From: Syntrophaceae bacterium UBA4810
GTDB taxonomy: Bacteria > Desulfobacterota > Syntrophia > Syntrophales > Smithellaceae
Length of the DNA: 30,636 nt
Assembly (NCBI GenBank): GCA_002402545.1
Contig: DHGA01000043.1
Location: 25,848 to 56,483 of the forward strand
Direction of reading: 5' to 3'
Positions 15,697 to 23,603 of this stretch are shown piece by piece. The position numbers were made by a program, and so were the translations under genes. Under the pieces are notes generated by a model. That model saw only the letters and a list, made by a program, of their open reading frames with translations. It did no database searches and was not told where the DNA came from. Positions within the stretch are counted from its first letter, which is position 1. The number at the start of each line of letters is the position of its first letter.

Positions 15697-16743
15697 GTGG
15701 CAATTGAAAATAATAAAGTGATGAGCGTACATGGGGCAATAAGTAAATTTGTTCACGACGGAGATGAATTGGTCATAGGCAACTATACAGTCGGAACCTG
15801 CGCCGAACTGGTTTACGAAGTAGTCCGTCAGTGCCGTAAAGGGCTGACACTTTATTCACAATCCGGCATCTTTGACGTGGAAGTGCTTGTCGGAGCGGGA
15901 TGTGCTGATAAGCTAGTCAGCACGTACGTGCTTCGCGCGGGAGGTAAGAAAGGCGGTTCGGCTGTGGAACGGGCGATGAACGCAGGAACGCTGCAAGTTG
16001 AGGACTACACGAACTTTCAATACAATGCGCGGCTGGTGGCCGGGATGCACGGTTTTTCCTACATTCAGGTCTTAGAAGGTGCGATCGCCACGGACATTTT
16101 TCGCAAACGTAGCTTCATGGGAGAAAACAAGTTCCGTATTATCAAATGCCCCTATACGGGGAAAGATCAGTTAACGGTTCCAGCGGCTAATCCCGATGTA
16201 TGCATTGTTCATGTGCAGCGGGCAGATAAGTATGGCAACGCCCAGTATTGGGGCGCTCTGGGCAGCGTCGCCGCGGCGGCTCTGGCGAGCAAACGGATTG
16301 TGATTTCGTGCGAAGAAATCGTCGAGCATGATATCATACAGTCAAGTCCGCATCTGACCATTATTCCCGCCTACCGTGTAGATGCGGTCTGCGAAGTGCC
16401 TTGGGGAGCGAATCCCACCGAGGTATTGGGTTACTACAATATGGACCAGTTCATGTATGGTTTGTTTATGATGATGGATGGTACCGCCGCCGGATTGAAA
16501 ACCTGGATGGATGAATGGGTTTACGGTTGTGAAAACCGGGTTGCCTATATCGATCATTATGTTCAGAAGTTCGGCAGCAAAATTTTGGATGGAATCCGAT
16601 GCAAACCTTTCTATTCAGCGCCAGCCAATTACGGATCCGCGTTTACGACACGTTGGGACAATGACGGGCGGGAACGGGCTATTGGCATGACGCTTTCGGA
16701 ATTTGAACAGACCTTGAAGGAAAGAGGGAAGCTCTATGAGTAA
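15697..16743 (+). CDS. Family I CoA-transferase, alpha subunit (GctA-like)
   Basis: Alpha subunit of a two-subunit class I CoA-transferase, most like glutaconate CoA-transferase subunit A, which moves CoA from an acyl-CoA donor to a carboxylic acid in the cytoplasm. Family-type stretches include the early HDGDELVIGNYTVG, then RAGGKKGGSAVERAMNAG, and the conserved PAANPDVCIVHVQRADKYGNAQYWG. The length of 348 residues is close to the family. The GTG at 15697 follows AAGGAGA (15686-15692); an ATG at 15695 is out of frame and ends quickly. It overlaps the beta subunit gene by 8 bp. Placement behind livHMGF suggests it activates the imported acid; the true substrate is unknown. Confidence 0.88.
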   Translation: MAIENNKVMSVHGAISKFVHDGDELVIGNYTVGTCAELVYEVVRQCRKGLTLYSQSGIFDVEVLVGAGCADKLVSTYVLRAGGKKGGSAVERAMNAGTLQVEDYTNFQYNARLVAGMHGFSYIQVLEGAIATDIFRKRSFMGENKFRIIKCPYTGKDQLTVPAANPDVCIVHVQRADKYGNAQYWGALGSVAAAALASKRIVISCEEIVEHDIIQSSPHLTIIPAYRVDAVCEVPWGANPTEVLGYYNMDQFMYGLFMMMDGTAAGLKTWMDEWVYGCENRVAYIDHYVQKFGSKILDGIRCKPFYSAPANYGSAFTTRWDNDGRERAIGMTLSEFEQTLKERGKLYE

Positions 16744-17551
16744 ACCATATACGCTCCAGGAACTGCTGGTAATCGCGGTTGCTAAAGAAATTCATGATCA
16801 TGAAAATGTAATATTGGGCGTTGGGTTGCCCACGACGGCCGGCGCCCTCGCCAAGGCATTATATGCCCCGCACGCAACACTCATGATGGAATCCGGGATT
16901 ATCGATTTCGAGCCGCTTTTACCTTTAAATCACATCGCCGACGCCCATTCTTGCCGGGGATTCTCCTACGCCACAGATTTGTTTTCCGCCTTTACCATGA
17001 CCTACCGGGGATTTGTGGATGTCTGTTTTCTCGGTGTTGGGCAGGTGGATAAATACGGTAATCTCAACACGACCTGTATCGGCGACTATTACAAGCCGAA
17101 AATGCGCCTGCCTGGATCAGGCGGCGCATGTGATTTCATCTCTTACGCCAAAAGAACAGTTCTCACCATGTTAGGGGGCGAATTCGTGGAGAGGCTCGAT
17201 TACTTCACTTCGCCCGGATATCTGGACGGAGGAAACAGCCGAGATCAATCAGGGCTTTTTCCGGTTGGCTCGGGGCCGACGATGCTGCTTACGACTAAAG
17301 GGGTTTTTCGTTTCGATCCCGTGACTAAAGAAATGTATCTGTCTCAGATCCACCCACGGATTACTGTCGAACAGGTCAGAAAAGACGTACCATGGAATTT
17401 GAAGATCGCCGATGACCTAAAGGAAAGCCCGCGCCCGACCGACGAAGAGATTGATTTTATCAGGCGTTTCGCACCAGCCATGTCCGCGGGGAGGGAACTG
17501 GCTATGGAATTGACTATCGCCAATTTAATGAAACAAGGTAAAGGAGGGTGA
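16736..17551 (+). CDS. Family I CoA-transferase, beta subunit (GctB-like)
   Basis: Beta subunit of the CoA-transferase, 271 residues, carrying the expected catalytic glutamate. The motif LMMESGIIDFEPLLPL contains E52, at the place where GctB-type subunits have the glutamate that forms the acyl-enzyme and CoA-thioester intermediates (known for the family; assignment here by motif). Also typical are GVGQVDKYGNLNTT and LPGSGGACDF. Where many GctB-like proteins have a glycine after ESGII, this one has Asp-Phe. The start codon lies inside the alpha gene's last codons, so translation is coupled. The stop is 56 bp before the binding-protein gene. Confidence 0.88.
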   Translation: MSKPYTLQELLVIAVAKEIHDHENVILGVGLPTTAGALAKALYAPHATLMMESGIIDFEPLLPLNHIADAHSCRGFSYATDLFSAFTMTYRGFVDVCFLGVGQVDKYGNLNTTCIGDYYKPKMRLPGSGGACDFISYAKRTVLTMLGGEFVERLDYFTSPGYLDGGNSRDQSGLFPVGSGPTMLLTTKGVFRFDPVTKEMYLSQIHPRITVEQVRKDVPWNLKIADDLKESPRPTDEEIDFIRRFAPAMSAGRELAMELTIANLMKQGKGG

Positions 17552-17607
17552 TCTGCGATAGGAGTTCACCGCGTGGAAAAAATTAAGCTGAAAGGAAGGT
17601 AGAAAAA

Positions 17608-19071
17608 ATGAGAAGAACAGGTAAAATTATTTTGATGGTTTTGATGAGCGTCCTGCTTATCAGCGTTTGTTCGCTGGTTCTGGCAGCGGAAGGCCAGAAA
17701 GCCTCAAAAGCCATGACCGCAAAGTCAAAGGTGGCGCCCGCGGCGAAAGCGGCTTTTGACGCGAACAAAATGGGCAACATGGCTGGATGGGATCCGGCTA
17801 ACTGGGTGAACCCCAAAGGGGATTCGATACGCGTAGCGATCGTCTGGCCTCATTCTGGTCCGGCTGCGATTAACGGTCAGATGGCCTGGCTTTGCGCTAC
17901 TTTTGTTGCTTACGACATCAATCGGCGTGGCGGTATTATGGTTGACGGCAAAAAGAAAAAGATCGCGCTATTCAAGGCGGACAGTCAGTCCAGGCCGGAT
18001 ATTGCCAAGGAAGTCTGCGAACGTATGGTTCTTCAGGAAAAGGTGCATGTTCTGATCGGAACATCAGGCAGCAACATTATGAAGATTATCAACCAAGTGG
18101 CCGACAAGTATAAAGTTATTTCTCTAAACATTGGAGCTCTGGCGGATGACCTTCAGGACGCAACCAATTTTTCCCGCTATGCCTTCATGACATCCGATTC
18201 GACAGAAGCGGTCGGCCGGGGCGTTGCTTATTTTTATGGTCAGATCCGTAAAAAAGAAAAAAAATTCTATATTCTTTGCCAGGATTATTCTTTCGGGCGT
18301 GAACTGGCTGAAGGTTTCAAGAAAGGCTTGAAAGAATACTATCCGGAAGCTGAGATTGTCGGCGAAGATTATCATAAACTTTTCATCACCGATTTTGCCC
18401 CTTACCTGACTAAAATCATGGCCTCCGGCGCCGATGTCATTTATACCGGCGACTGGTCTCCTGATGCGGCAAACCTGCTGAAACAATCTAGGCAGATGGG
18501 GATGACAATTCCATTCGCAAATCTTTTCATGGATGAGCCGAAAATGCTCGCGGAAATCGGTGTTGAGGGGACCAAGGGCTTGATGAACATTAAACATTTC
18601 GAGATAGCAGGCCCGGCCTTCGATAATCCAAATGTGAAGAAATACTACACCGCGTGGAACACCGAATGGAAAAAATTCAGAACGGTACCGTTCAACAGCG
18701 TCACTTTCACCTGGCCTTGGGGTACCTTTGGTTTCTGGACCCATCAGATGTACTGGTTCTTCAGCGTTATGGAAAGAGCTCGCAGCACTGATGCAGAAAA
18801 AATTATTTCCGTCTTTGAAGGTGACACTTATCAGTATGTCAACGGTCGCGTCGTGAAAATGCGCGCCTGCGATCATAAGGCCATTCAGGGATTCCGGATG
18901 TGCGAATTCGTAGAGCCGGAGCAGCAGAAGTTATCGATGAATATGCCGCCTTATTACTGGGCGCAAAACAGTTCGATGTGCGGACCGTCCTGGGATATTC
19001 CGGCGGAAAAAGTCATCCCTCTGATGGACCAGAATCTTGACCGCTGCAAAGGAAAGAGCGCAACGGAATAA
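17608..19071 (+). CDS. Periplasmic ligand-binding protein of the Liv/HAAT ABC transporter
   Basis: Substrate-binding protein of the Leu/Ile/Val-binding (peripla_BP_6) type that should deliver ligand to LivHMGF. The 487-residue product begins with a Sec signal peptide (hydrophobic 7-24, likely cleavage near LVLAA-EG), then an Ala/Lys-rich linker (about 28-50), then the two-lobe fold, starting SIRVAIVWPHSGPAAINGQMA in two pieces and including VHVLIGTSGSNIM. It is longer than E. coli LivJ/LivK (about 370 residues) and carries extra Trp- and Cys-containing C-terminal segments (TFTWPWGTFGFW; MCGPSWD), so its ligand is probably not a simple branched-chain amino acid (inference). AAGGAAGG precedes the ATG. 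Position at the operon end, after the CoA-transferase, links uptake with activation. Confidence 0.88.
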   Translation: MRRTGKIILMVLMSVLLISVCSLVLAAEGQKASKAMTAKSKVAPAAKAAFDANKMGNMAGWDPANWVNPKGDSIRVAIVWPHSGPAAINGQMAWLCATFVAYDINRRGGIMVDGKKKKIALFKADSQSRPDIAKEVCERMVLQEKVHVLIGTSGSNIMKIINQVADKYKVISLNIGALADDLQDATNFSRYAFMTSDSTEAVGRGVAYFYGQIRKKEKKFYILCQDYSFGRELAEGFKKGLKEYYPEAEIVGEDYHKLFITDFAPYLTKIMASGADVIYTGDWSPDAANLLKQSRQMGMTIPFANLFMDEPKMLAEIGVEGTKGLMNIKHFEIAGPAFDNPNVKKYYTAWNTEWKKFRTVPFNSVTFTWPWGTFGFWTHQMYWFFSVMERARSTDAEKIISVFEGDTYQYVNGRVVKMRACDHKAIQGFRMCEFVEPEQQKLSMNMPPYYWAQNSSMCGPSWDIPAEKVIPLMDQNLDRCKGKSATE

Positions 19072-19118
19072 CTGAAAAATGACATAATGGGACCGGTTTA
19101 TTACGGAATCCTGGAAGT

Positions 19119-19169
19119 ATTACGAACGGGAGACTTCAACTTTGAAAAGGCGAGTCTCCCGTTTGTAAT
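19119..19169 (+). terminator. Hairpin terminator after the liv/CoA-transferase operon
   Basis: ATTACGAACGGGAGACT (19119-19135) pairs with AGTCTCCCGTTTGTAAT (19153-19169) over 17 bp with one wobble; the loop is 17 bases. A T-rich stretch (TATTTTT around 19180-19187) follows after 10 or more bases, so the T tract is not ideally placed. It begins 48 bp beyond the binding-protein stop and most likely ends the operon. Confidence 0.65.
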
Positions 19170-19208
19170 AAAGTATATATTATTTTTGGCTAGACCACTG
19201 ATTGCTTC

Positions 19209-19237
19209 TTGATTATTTTCGACACAACAAGTAAATT
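19209..19237 (+). promoter_or_regulatory. Possible promoter of the DUF169 gene
   Basis: TTGATT (19209-19214), a 17-base spacer and TAAATT (19232-19237) give a fair sigma70-type match after the terminator hairpin and about 75 bp upstream of the DUF169 start. Confidence 0.4.
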
Positions 19238-19314
19238 CTTTCTACTTTATCGCCCTGATTTAAGCCGTTTTGCGTAGGTTTCTTATTCTAGGGTGGAAAA
19301 ACAGGAATATGACA

Positions 19315-20136
19315 ATGGAAAGCCAAATAGCTAAAGCTATTGGACTTAAATATAATCCGGTCGCTCTCATCTGGTCTGAGGAAATGCCTATGGGTGCCAT
19401 GCAATTTGCCGAAGGCAAATGGGGTTGTGTCATGTGGCTGGTGGTTCATGCGGCAAAAGGGAAAACTGCTGTTGCCGATGTAAAAACATTTGGATGTATC
19501 GGAGGCGGTGTCGGCCTTGGTTTCGGCAATCAGTACAAAAACTTTCCCGGCGGTGAAGATGGTTTTTGTCATTTTCTCTCATCGGGTAATGCGAAAAGGG
19601 CAGGTGGCAGTGAACTGGCAAAAAAGATAAAACCTTTTTTGCGTGATGAGGCTTATGATAATTTTTTGCATGGTGAGCGTTACATCAAATCTCCGGCGTT
19701 GGTGGAAAAATTCATCAGAAACTTGCCAATTATGGAGATACCAAAGCCGTACGTTGTTTTCAAACCGCTGGATGATGTTGATGAGCAAAAGGAAACACCT
19801 CAGAACATAATCTTTTTTGTCAATCCGGATCAGTTAAGCGCGCTTATCGTGCTAGCCAATTATGACCGCGGAAGTAATGAAAATGTGATAATCCCTTATG
19901 CCGCCGGTTGCCAGACTATCGGCATTTATCCATATGAAGAAGCAGAGGCGGCAAAGCCTCGCGGTGTTGTGGGTCTGACCGATCTTTCAGCGCGCCTTTA
20001 TGTCCGCAAGCAGCTGGGAGATGCTCACTACATGACCTTTGCCGCACCTTATGCGCTATTCGAAGAAATGGAAAAGAACGTTGCTGATTCATTTTTGAAG
20101 CGTCATACTTGGCAGAATTTGTTGTCTGATAATTAG
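19315..20136 (+). CDS. DUF169 family protein, complete copy
   Basis: A 273-residue cytoplasmic protein of the DUF169 family, whose function is not established and which is frequent in anaerobes. The N-terminal part (YNPVALIWSEEMP, then GKWGCVMWLVVHAAKGK and TFGCIGGGVGLGFG) is the conserved family region, with cysteines in GKWGC and TFGC. The ATG at 19315 matches the start of the paralogous fragment at 10896; an in-frame ATG at 19309 (MTMES) is equally possible. No signal peptide or membrane span is seen. Its nearest paralog is the broken fragment 8.3 kb upstream, so the two DUF169 sequences bracket the tetR-liv-CoA-transferase module. A role in metal or cofactor handling would be speculation. 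Confidence 0.85.
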   Translation: MESQIAKAIGLKYNPVALIWSEEMPMGAMQFAEGKWGCVMWLVVHAAKGKTAVADVKTFGCIGGGVGLGFGNQYKNFPGGEDGFCHFLSSGNAKRAGGSELAKKIKPFLRDEAYDNFLHGERYIKSPALVEKFIRNLPIMEIPKPYVVFKPLDDVDEQKETPQNIIFFVNPDQLSALIVLANYDRGSNENVIIPYAAGCQTIGIYPYEEAEAAKPRGVVGLTDLSARLYVRKQLGDAHYMTFAAPYALFEEMEKNVADSFLKRHTWQNLLSDN

Positions 20137-20232
20137 TAATATTTAAGTTTGTCATTGCGGCGTTTATGCCGAAGCAATAGCCTTATCCCGCATAGTTGAG
20201 TTGTTATATATCCATTATTAATTAGTAATATT
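20130..20232. repeat. 14-bp direct repeats flanking a REP-like palindrome
   Basis: TAATTAGTAATATT occurs at 20130-20143 (overlapping the DUF169 stop) and again exactly at 20219-20232. The palindromic element at 20154-20178 lies between the copies. The AT-rich sequence lowers the weight, but an exact 14-mer within 90 bp is unlikely by chance and could mark an insertion or a slippage duplication. Confidence 0.45.
20154..20178. repeat. REP-like palindromic element
   Basis: ATTGC-GGC-GTTTAT-GCC-GAA-GCAAT forms a short hairpin, preceded by GTC. This resembles the dispersed GTCATTGCGA...GAAGCAAT palindromes known from many bacterial genomes. Only one copy was noticed in the window. Confidence 0.5.
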
Positions 20233-20317
20233 CCTGTAATAAAAAATCTTTATTAATAAACTCCATATAAAAAAGCAGAAAATATATTTAGTAATTCAAC
20301 AGCTCAAAAGGTTACGA

Positions 20318-20347
20318 TTGAGTGGACTTAATACAGGTAACTATTTT
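20318..20347 (+). promoter_or_regulatory. Possible promoter upstream of the two-TM protein gene
   Basis: TTGAGT (20318-20323), an 18-base spacer and TATTTT (20342-20347) form a weak sigma70-like pair about 50 bp upstream of the start at 20398. Confidence 0.28.
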
Positions 20348-20397
20348 TTAGTAAAGGTAAAGATTAATAATTATATTGACGAAGGAGACAAATGTAA

Positions 20398-21066
20398 ATG
20401 AAGAACGAAATTCTAACGCAACCGCCTGTGTCATCTAATAGGAAAATAATAATTGGCATAATATTGATAATGCTGCTTATGGTTGTCACCGCGGTCGCTG
20501 GCTTTTATTCTTTTTATAACGCGAATAATAAGGCAATAAGATATTTTCACACCTTAAAAGATATTAAAGACATAAAGGCGATATATCAGGAACAGATCAA
20601 CATATGGCGTTCTATGGTTGCCAATAAAGAAGATGATCGGATATTACGGGATGCGTATTATAAATTTTCCAAAAAGGCCGACATTATACAGGACAAGTAT
20701 TTCAATCTAAAAATGAAGTTTCTTGATGACAATGATAATCATAGCGCAGAAAAAATAGAAAAAATAAAATTATTTCATCAGAAAACATCGGAAAAGTACA
20801 TCTCAGTTATTTTTGAAGCGCCTGCAGCCGTTCTGCCGTATGACCAGTCGGTACTGATGAGAGAGGATGAGGCCAAGATATTCGAAGATCTGGATTATAT
20901 TTCAAAAGAAATTATGGGAATGGTTAGCGCGGAAATAGGTAAGATAACAAATTACTATTATTTTATGCTCGCCGCATTTGTGATGATTCTGACCATGCTT
21001 TCCGCTATTCTGATTGTTATTATGCTTAGCGCTAAAAAGAGGAAAACTGGTGTTTATAATCAGTAA
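20398..21066 (+). CDS. Two-TM sensor-like membrane protein without output domain
   Basis: A 222-residue protein with TM1 at about 15-38, a helical extracytoplasmic region of about 145 residues and TM2 at about 187-210, ending in a short basic tail (SAKKRKTGVYNQ). This layout equals the ligand-binding half of a chemoreceptor or four-helix-bundle sensor, but no HAMP, methyl-accepting or kinase domain follows. A GAAGGAGA ribosome binding site precedes the ATG; an ATG at 20392 stops at once. No frameshifted output domain was noticed downstream before the next gene, so it looks like a stand-alone protein and not an obvious truncation. No family is recognised beyond the resemblance to 4HB_MCP-type domains. 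Confidence 0.65.
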   Translation: MKNEILTQPPVSSNRKIIIGIILIMLLMVVTAVAGFYSFYNANNKAIRYFHTLKDIKDIKAIYQEQINIWRSMVANKEDDRILRDAYYKFSKKADIIQDKYFNLKMKFLDDNDNHSAEKIEKIKLFHQKTSEKYISVIFEAPAAVLPYDQSVLMREDEAKIFEDLDYISKEIMGMVSAEIGKITNYYYFMLAAFVMILTMLSAILIVIMLSAKKRKTGVYNQ

Positions 21067-21098
21067 TATTATTTCATCAAATCTTTCCAGCCCTGTAA

Positions 21099-21139
21099 TC
21101 ATTATGCAATATATGTTTGCTAAATAATATGCATAATGA
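21099..21139. promoter_or_regulatory. Perfect 10-bp inverted repeat upstream of the 814-aa gene
   Basis: TCATTATGCA (21099-21108) and TGCATAATGA (21130-21139) are exact inverted repeats around 21 bases, lying 20 bp upstream of the ATG at 21159. It could be a dimeric regulator operator or an mRNA stem near the ribosome binding site. No T tract follows, so a terminator is unlikely. Confidence 0.45.
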
Positions 21140-21158
21140 AAATTGGAGTAAAAAGTAA

Positions 21159-23603
21159 ATGAGCAATAAGCCGCATATTGAATATCATGTCGTATCAGGC
21201 AGCAAAGAAAATCCGGGAAAACCTCAATTGCATAACATATTGAATATGTTGGGAATTAAATACGATTCCCTTGGTCTTGATATTTCATCCTTGCCTTTTG
21301 CGATGGGTGACACAACCGCAGGAAGTGAAGCGGAATTGCAGACAATTGTCAGGGGCAAGCCATCTGATGTTGATCTTCCGCAGGTAATCGCTGAGTCAAA
21401 CTATTATGCAAACACACGAAGAAGAGCAAGAGCAGGTGACGCGCCGAAGAAAGTATTGGATAAATTAGATGATTATCTTCAAAAAAATATTGAGGGAATA
21501 TGGGAAAACAGCTGGGTAAGGATTCCAGAAGATAAATTAAGTGAATACGCAAGAAGTATATTAGATGGTGATCTTCTGCTGGATAAAACACAAACTGAAA
21601 AAGGTAAGCGTACTGACGGGGAAAGCTTTTTCTGCAAGAATAATGGTCAAGATTTCGTCCGTGTTCCGGTAAGCTACCTGCTTAAATTGTCACTAGCGGA
21701 AATTATTTCCGCCCCGCATCTTGCTGAATCAATTATCAGAAGATCAGGCGTCAGGCTCATGCAGCAATTTCTTAATGATAATACTTCTCCGGAAATATCT
21801 TCTTTTTACGTAAGCACTCTGCCCGCGCATCACGGAATCGGCAAAAGCGCCGCGCAAGAGATGTCTGTGCGTTTTCTCTTGACGCAGCTTCTGGTAATGT
21901 ATGCGAACAAAAAATTCTCTCTTCGCGATCACGGACAGGAAGCAATGATTTATTATTCGCCTCATCCGCCGATCAGGCAGAAGCTGCTGAGCGGTTGTAT
22001 CTCTGACGCTTTTTATCGCGAATTGTTTATGAATCCTTGTCTTTCCGGTTGGGACAGGGGCCAGGACAAATATGAGTATATGCATTTATGTCATCGGGTG
22101 CTCAGCCGCAGCCAGTTTAACGCCGTTTTAAAGCTGCGGGAAGCGGGAATTGTTACCAATAATCTTGTTGCACTTCCTAATCTCTCAAACATTAGCCTGG
22201 CCAATAACGGCACGCACGTGAGTTTGGGCAGCATTAAACTAACCAGACTGCTGCAGAACCCAATGTCTGCCTATTCAAAATATCATGAAAAATATCTTGG
22301 TGATTTGATCGTCAAAATTGTGGAGCACTTTCTGCCGCTTTTTGTCGGTACATATAGCGCCGCTCCGTATCGGTTGGGTTTTAACGATTTTCACCCGGAA
22401 AAAGCTTTAGGATTTTTACCGCATGAGCTTGATTTCACGCACTTGCGCATGATCTGGCGCCGGTGGAAAAAGAAGGCAAAACTAAAAATATTAGGCAACA
22501 GCATTACTCCTTTTGGGCCGGAATGGCTTGATGATGTTATCAGCAATTTATTTTCATTAAAGGGGGATTTTGTCCCCGACTTTCGACTTGTTGATTATCT
22601 TGTTGCCTTGCTCAGCACGGATAAGAGTCCCGCGTTGAATGGTCAAATCAATAACAGCCAGCAATTAAAACATGATTTAGAGAACATGGGCGTTTTTGAC
22701 AGAAAAATGTCATTATACCTTTTCGATAAACTGCGCGAATATGAAACTATGGGTTTTTCCGGGTTTGAAGGCCGTCATTACAGTCTTTTCCACAGCTTTG
22801 AGCACGATATGGGCAATGCCATTAACTTGCAGAACCTGATTTACTTATTAGCCTTTAAATACATTGCCACGGGGCAAGTCAGCCATGAAAATATACCTGA
22901 TGATCCTTTCATCGAAAGCGAAAGGAGACAAATAGTATTTGGGGCCGCGATTGGCATACCGACTTTTTTTGTTCATAAAAAGACCGGTAATGATTTCATG
23001 CGGCGTATTTTGCAAAATACACAGAGAGTTCGCTCCAGCCGCCGTTACCCCGGATACACCCGCGTCTATAATAATGAATACAGAAGAGCTTTACTCAGAA
23101 TAATCAGAGAAGACGCTGCAGATCTAATCGAAATGATGGATATGAAAGAAACTTTTGACGACTTGTCTCTGCGCTTGGAAGAACCACAAAATCATTCGGT
23201 CTGCGGGAAATTAACAAAAGGAATTATCGGCAGCGCTTCCCCGCGCAAGGCTCTGTCACTGAAAGCAGAGAAATTCAATGAAATGGCGGAAAGATATTAC
23301 CGCGAAACGTTGCGTCGGGAACATATTGCTGAATCATTGTCATTGTTCAGGGCTCAAATCTCAAGCCTTAAGCTAACAGCTGAGATAGAGTATCAATTAA
23401 AAAATGTTATGAAGGTTGATTTAGATGTCGATATTTTTTTGGAAAATGCCGCCAAAGATATATCGGCAGAAGAAGTATCATTGGAGACCTTGGAAAGAAT
23501 GGTTGCGATAATGCTGGTTTATATTTATGAGGCCACCAAGCTGAATCAGCGCTATAATGCAAAACAGCTAATGGATGATATTTGTGAAGCATCAATTCAT
23601 TGA
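21159..23603 (+). CDS. Unrecognised 814-residue soluble protein
   Basis: I do not recognise a family. The 814-residue product has no signal peptide and no membrane span, so it should be cytoplasmic. The N-terminal 150 residues are hydrophilic. The middle (about 165-480) is rich in conserved-looking segments such as FYVSTLPAHHGIGKSAAQEM, NISLANNGTHVSLGSIKLTR and RLGFNDFHPEKALGFLPHEL. A further block at about 535-650 contains RHYSLFHSFEHDMGNAINLQ and an Arg-rich RVRSSRRYPGYTRVYNNEYR. Many His, Asp, Asn and Arg clusters suggest an enzyme. The last 110 residues look helical. GIGKS is not a proper P-loop. A ribosome binding site TTGGAGT precedes the ATG. The 3' end overlaps the phosphatidylserine decarboxylase frame by up to 29 bp, which argues for a joint function. 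Confidence 0.85.
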   Translation: MSNKPHIEYHVVSGSKENPGKPQLHNILNMLGIKYDSLGLDISSLPFAMGDTTAGSEAELQTIVRGKPSDVDLPQVIAESNYYANTRRRARAGDAPKKVLDKLDDYLQKNIEGIWENSWVRIPEDKLSEYARSILDGDLLLDKTQTEKGKRTDGESFFCKNNGQDFVRVPVSYLLKLSLAEIISAPHLAESIIRRSGVRLMQQFLNDNTSPEISSFYVSTLPAHHGIGKSAAQEMSVRFLLTQLLVMYANKKFSLRDHGQEAMIYYSPHPPIRQKLLSGCISDAFYRELFMNPCLSGWDRGQDKYEYMHLCHRVLSRSQFNAVLKLREAGIVTNNLVALPNLSNISLANNGTHVSLGSIKLTRLLQNPMSAYSKYHEKYLGDLIVKIVEHFLPLFVGTYSAAPYRLGFNDFHPEKALGFLPHELDFTHLRMIWRRWKKKAKLKILGNSITPFGPEWLDDVISNLFSLKGDFVPDFRLVDYLVALLSTDKSPALNGQINNSQQLKHDLENMGVFDRKMSLYLFDKLREYETMGFSGFEGRHYSLFHSFEHDMGNAINLQNLIYLLAFKYIATGQVSHENIPDDPFIESERRQIVFGAAIGIPTFFVHKKTGNDFMRRILQNTQRVRSSRRYPGYTRVYNNEYRRALLRIIREDAADLIEMMDMKETFDDLSLRLEEPQNHSVCGKLTKGIIGSASPRKALSLKAEKFNEMAERYYRETLRREHIAESLSLFRAQISSLKLTAEIEYQLKNVMKVDLDVDIFLENAAKDISAEEVSLETLERMVAIMLVYIYEATKLNQRYNAKQLMDDICEASIH

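Noticed and set aside
18124..18876. 250-codon minus-strand frame over the binding-protein gene
   Set aside because: Long but antisense to a well-supported peripla_BP_6 gene with a signal peptide; no recognisable domain.
21834..21854. GIGKS in the 814-aa protein as a nucleotide-binding P-loop
   Set aside because: The sequence is PAHHGIGKS, lacking the first glycine of GXXXXGK(S/T), and no Walker B partner was seen.
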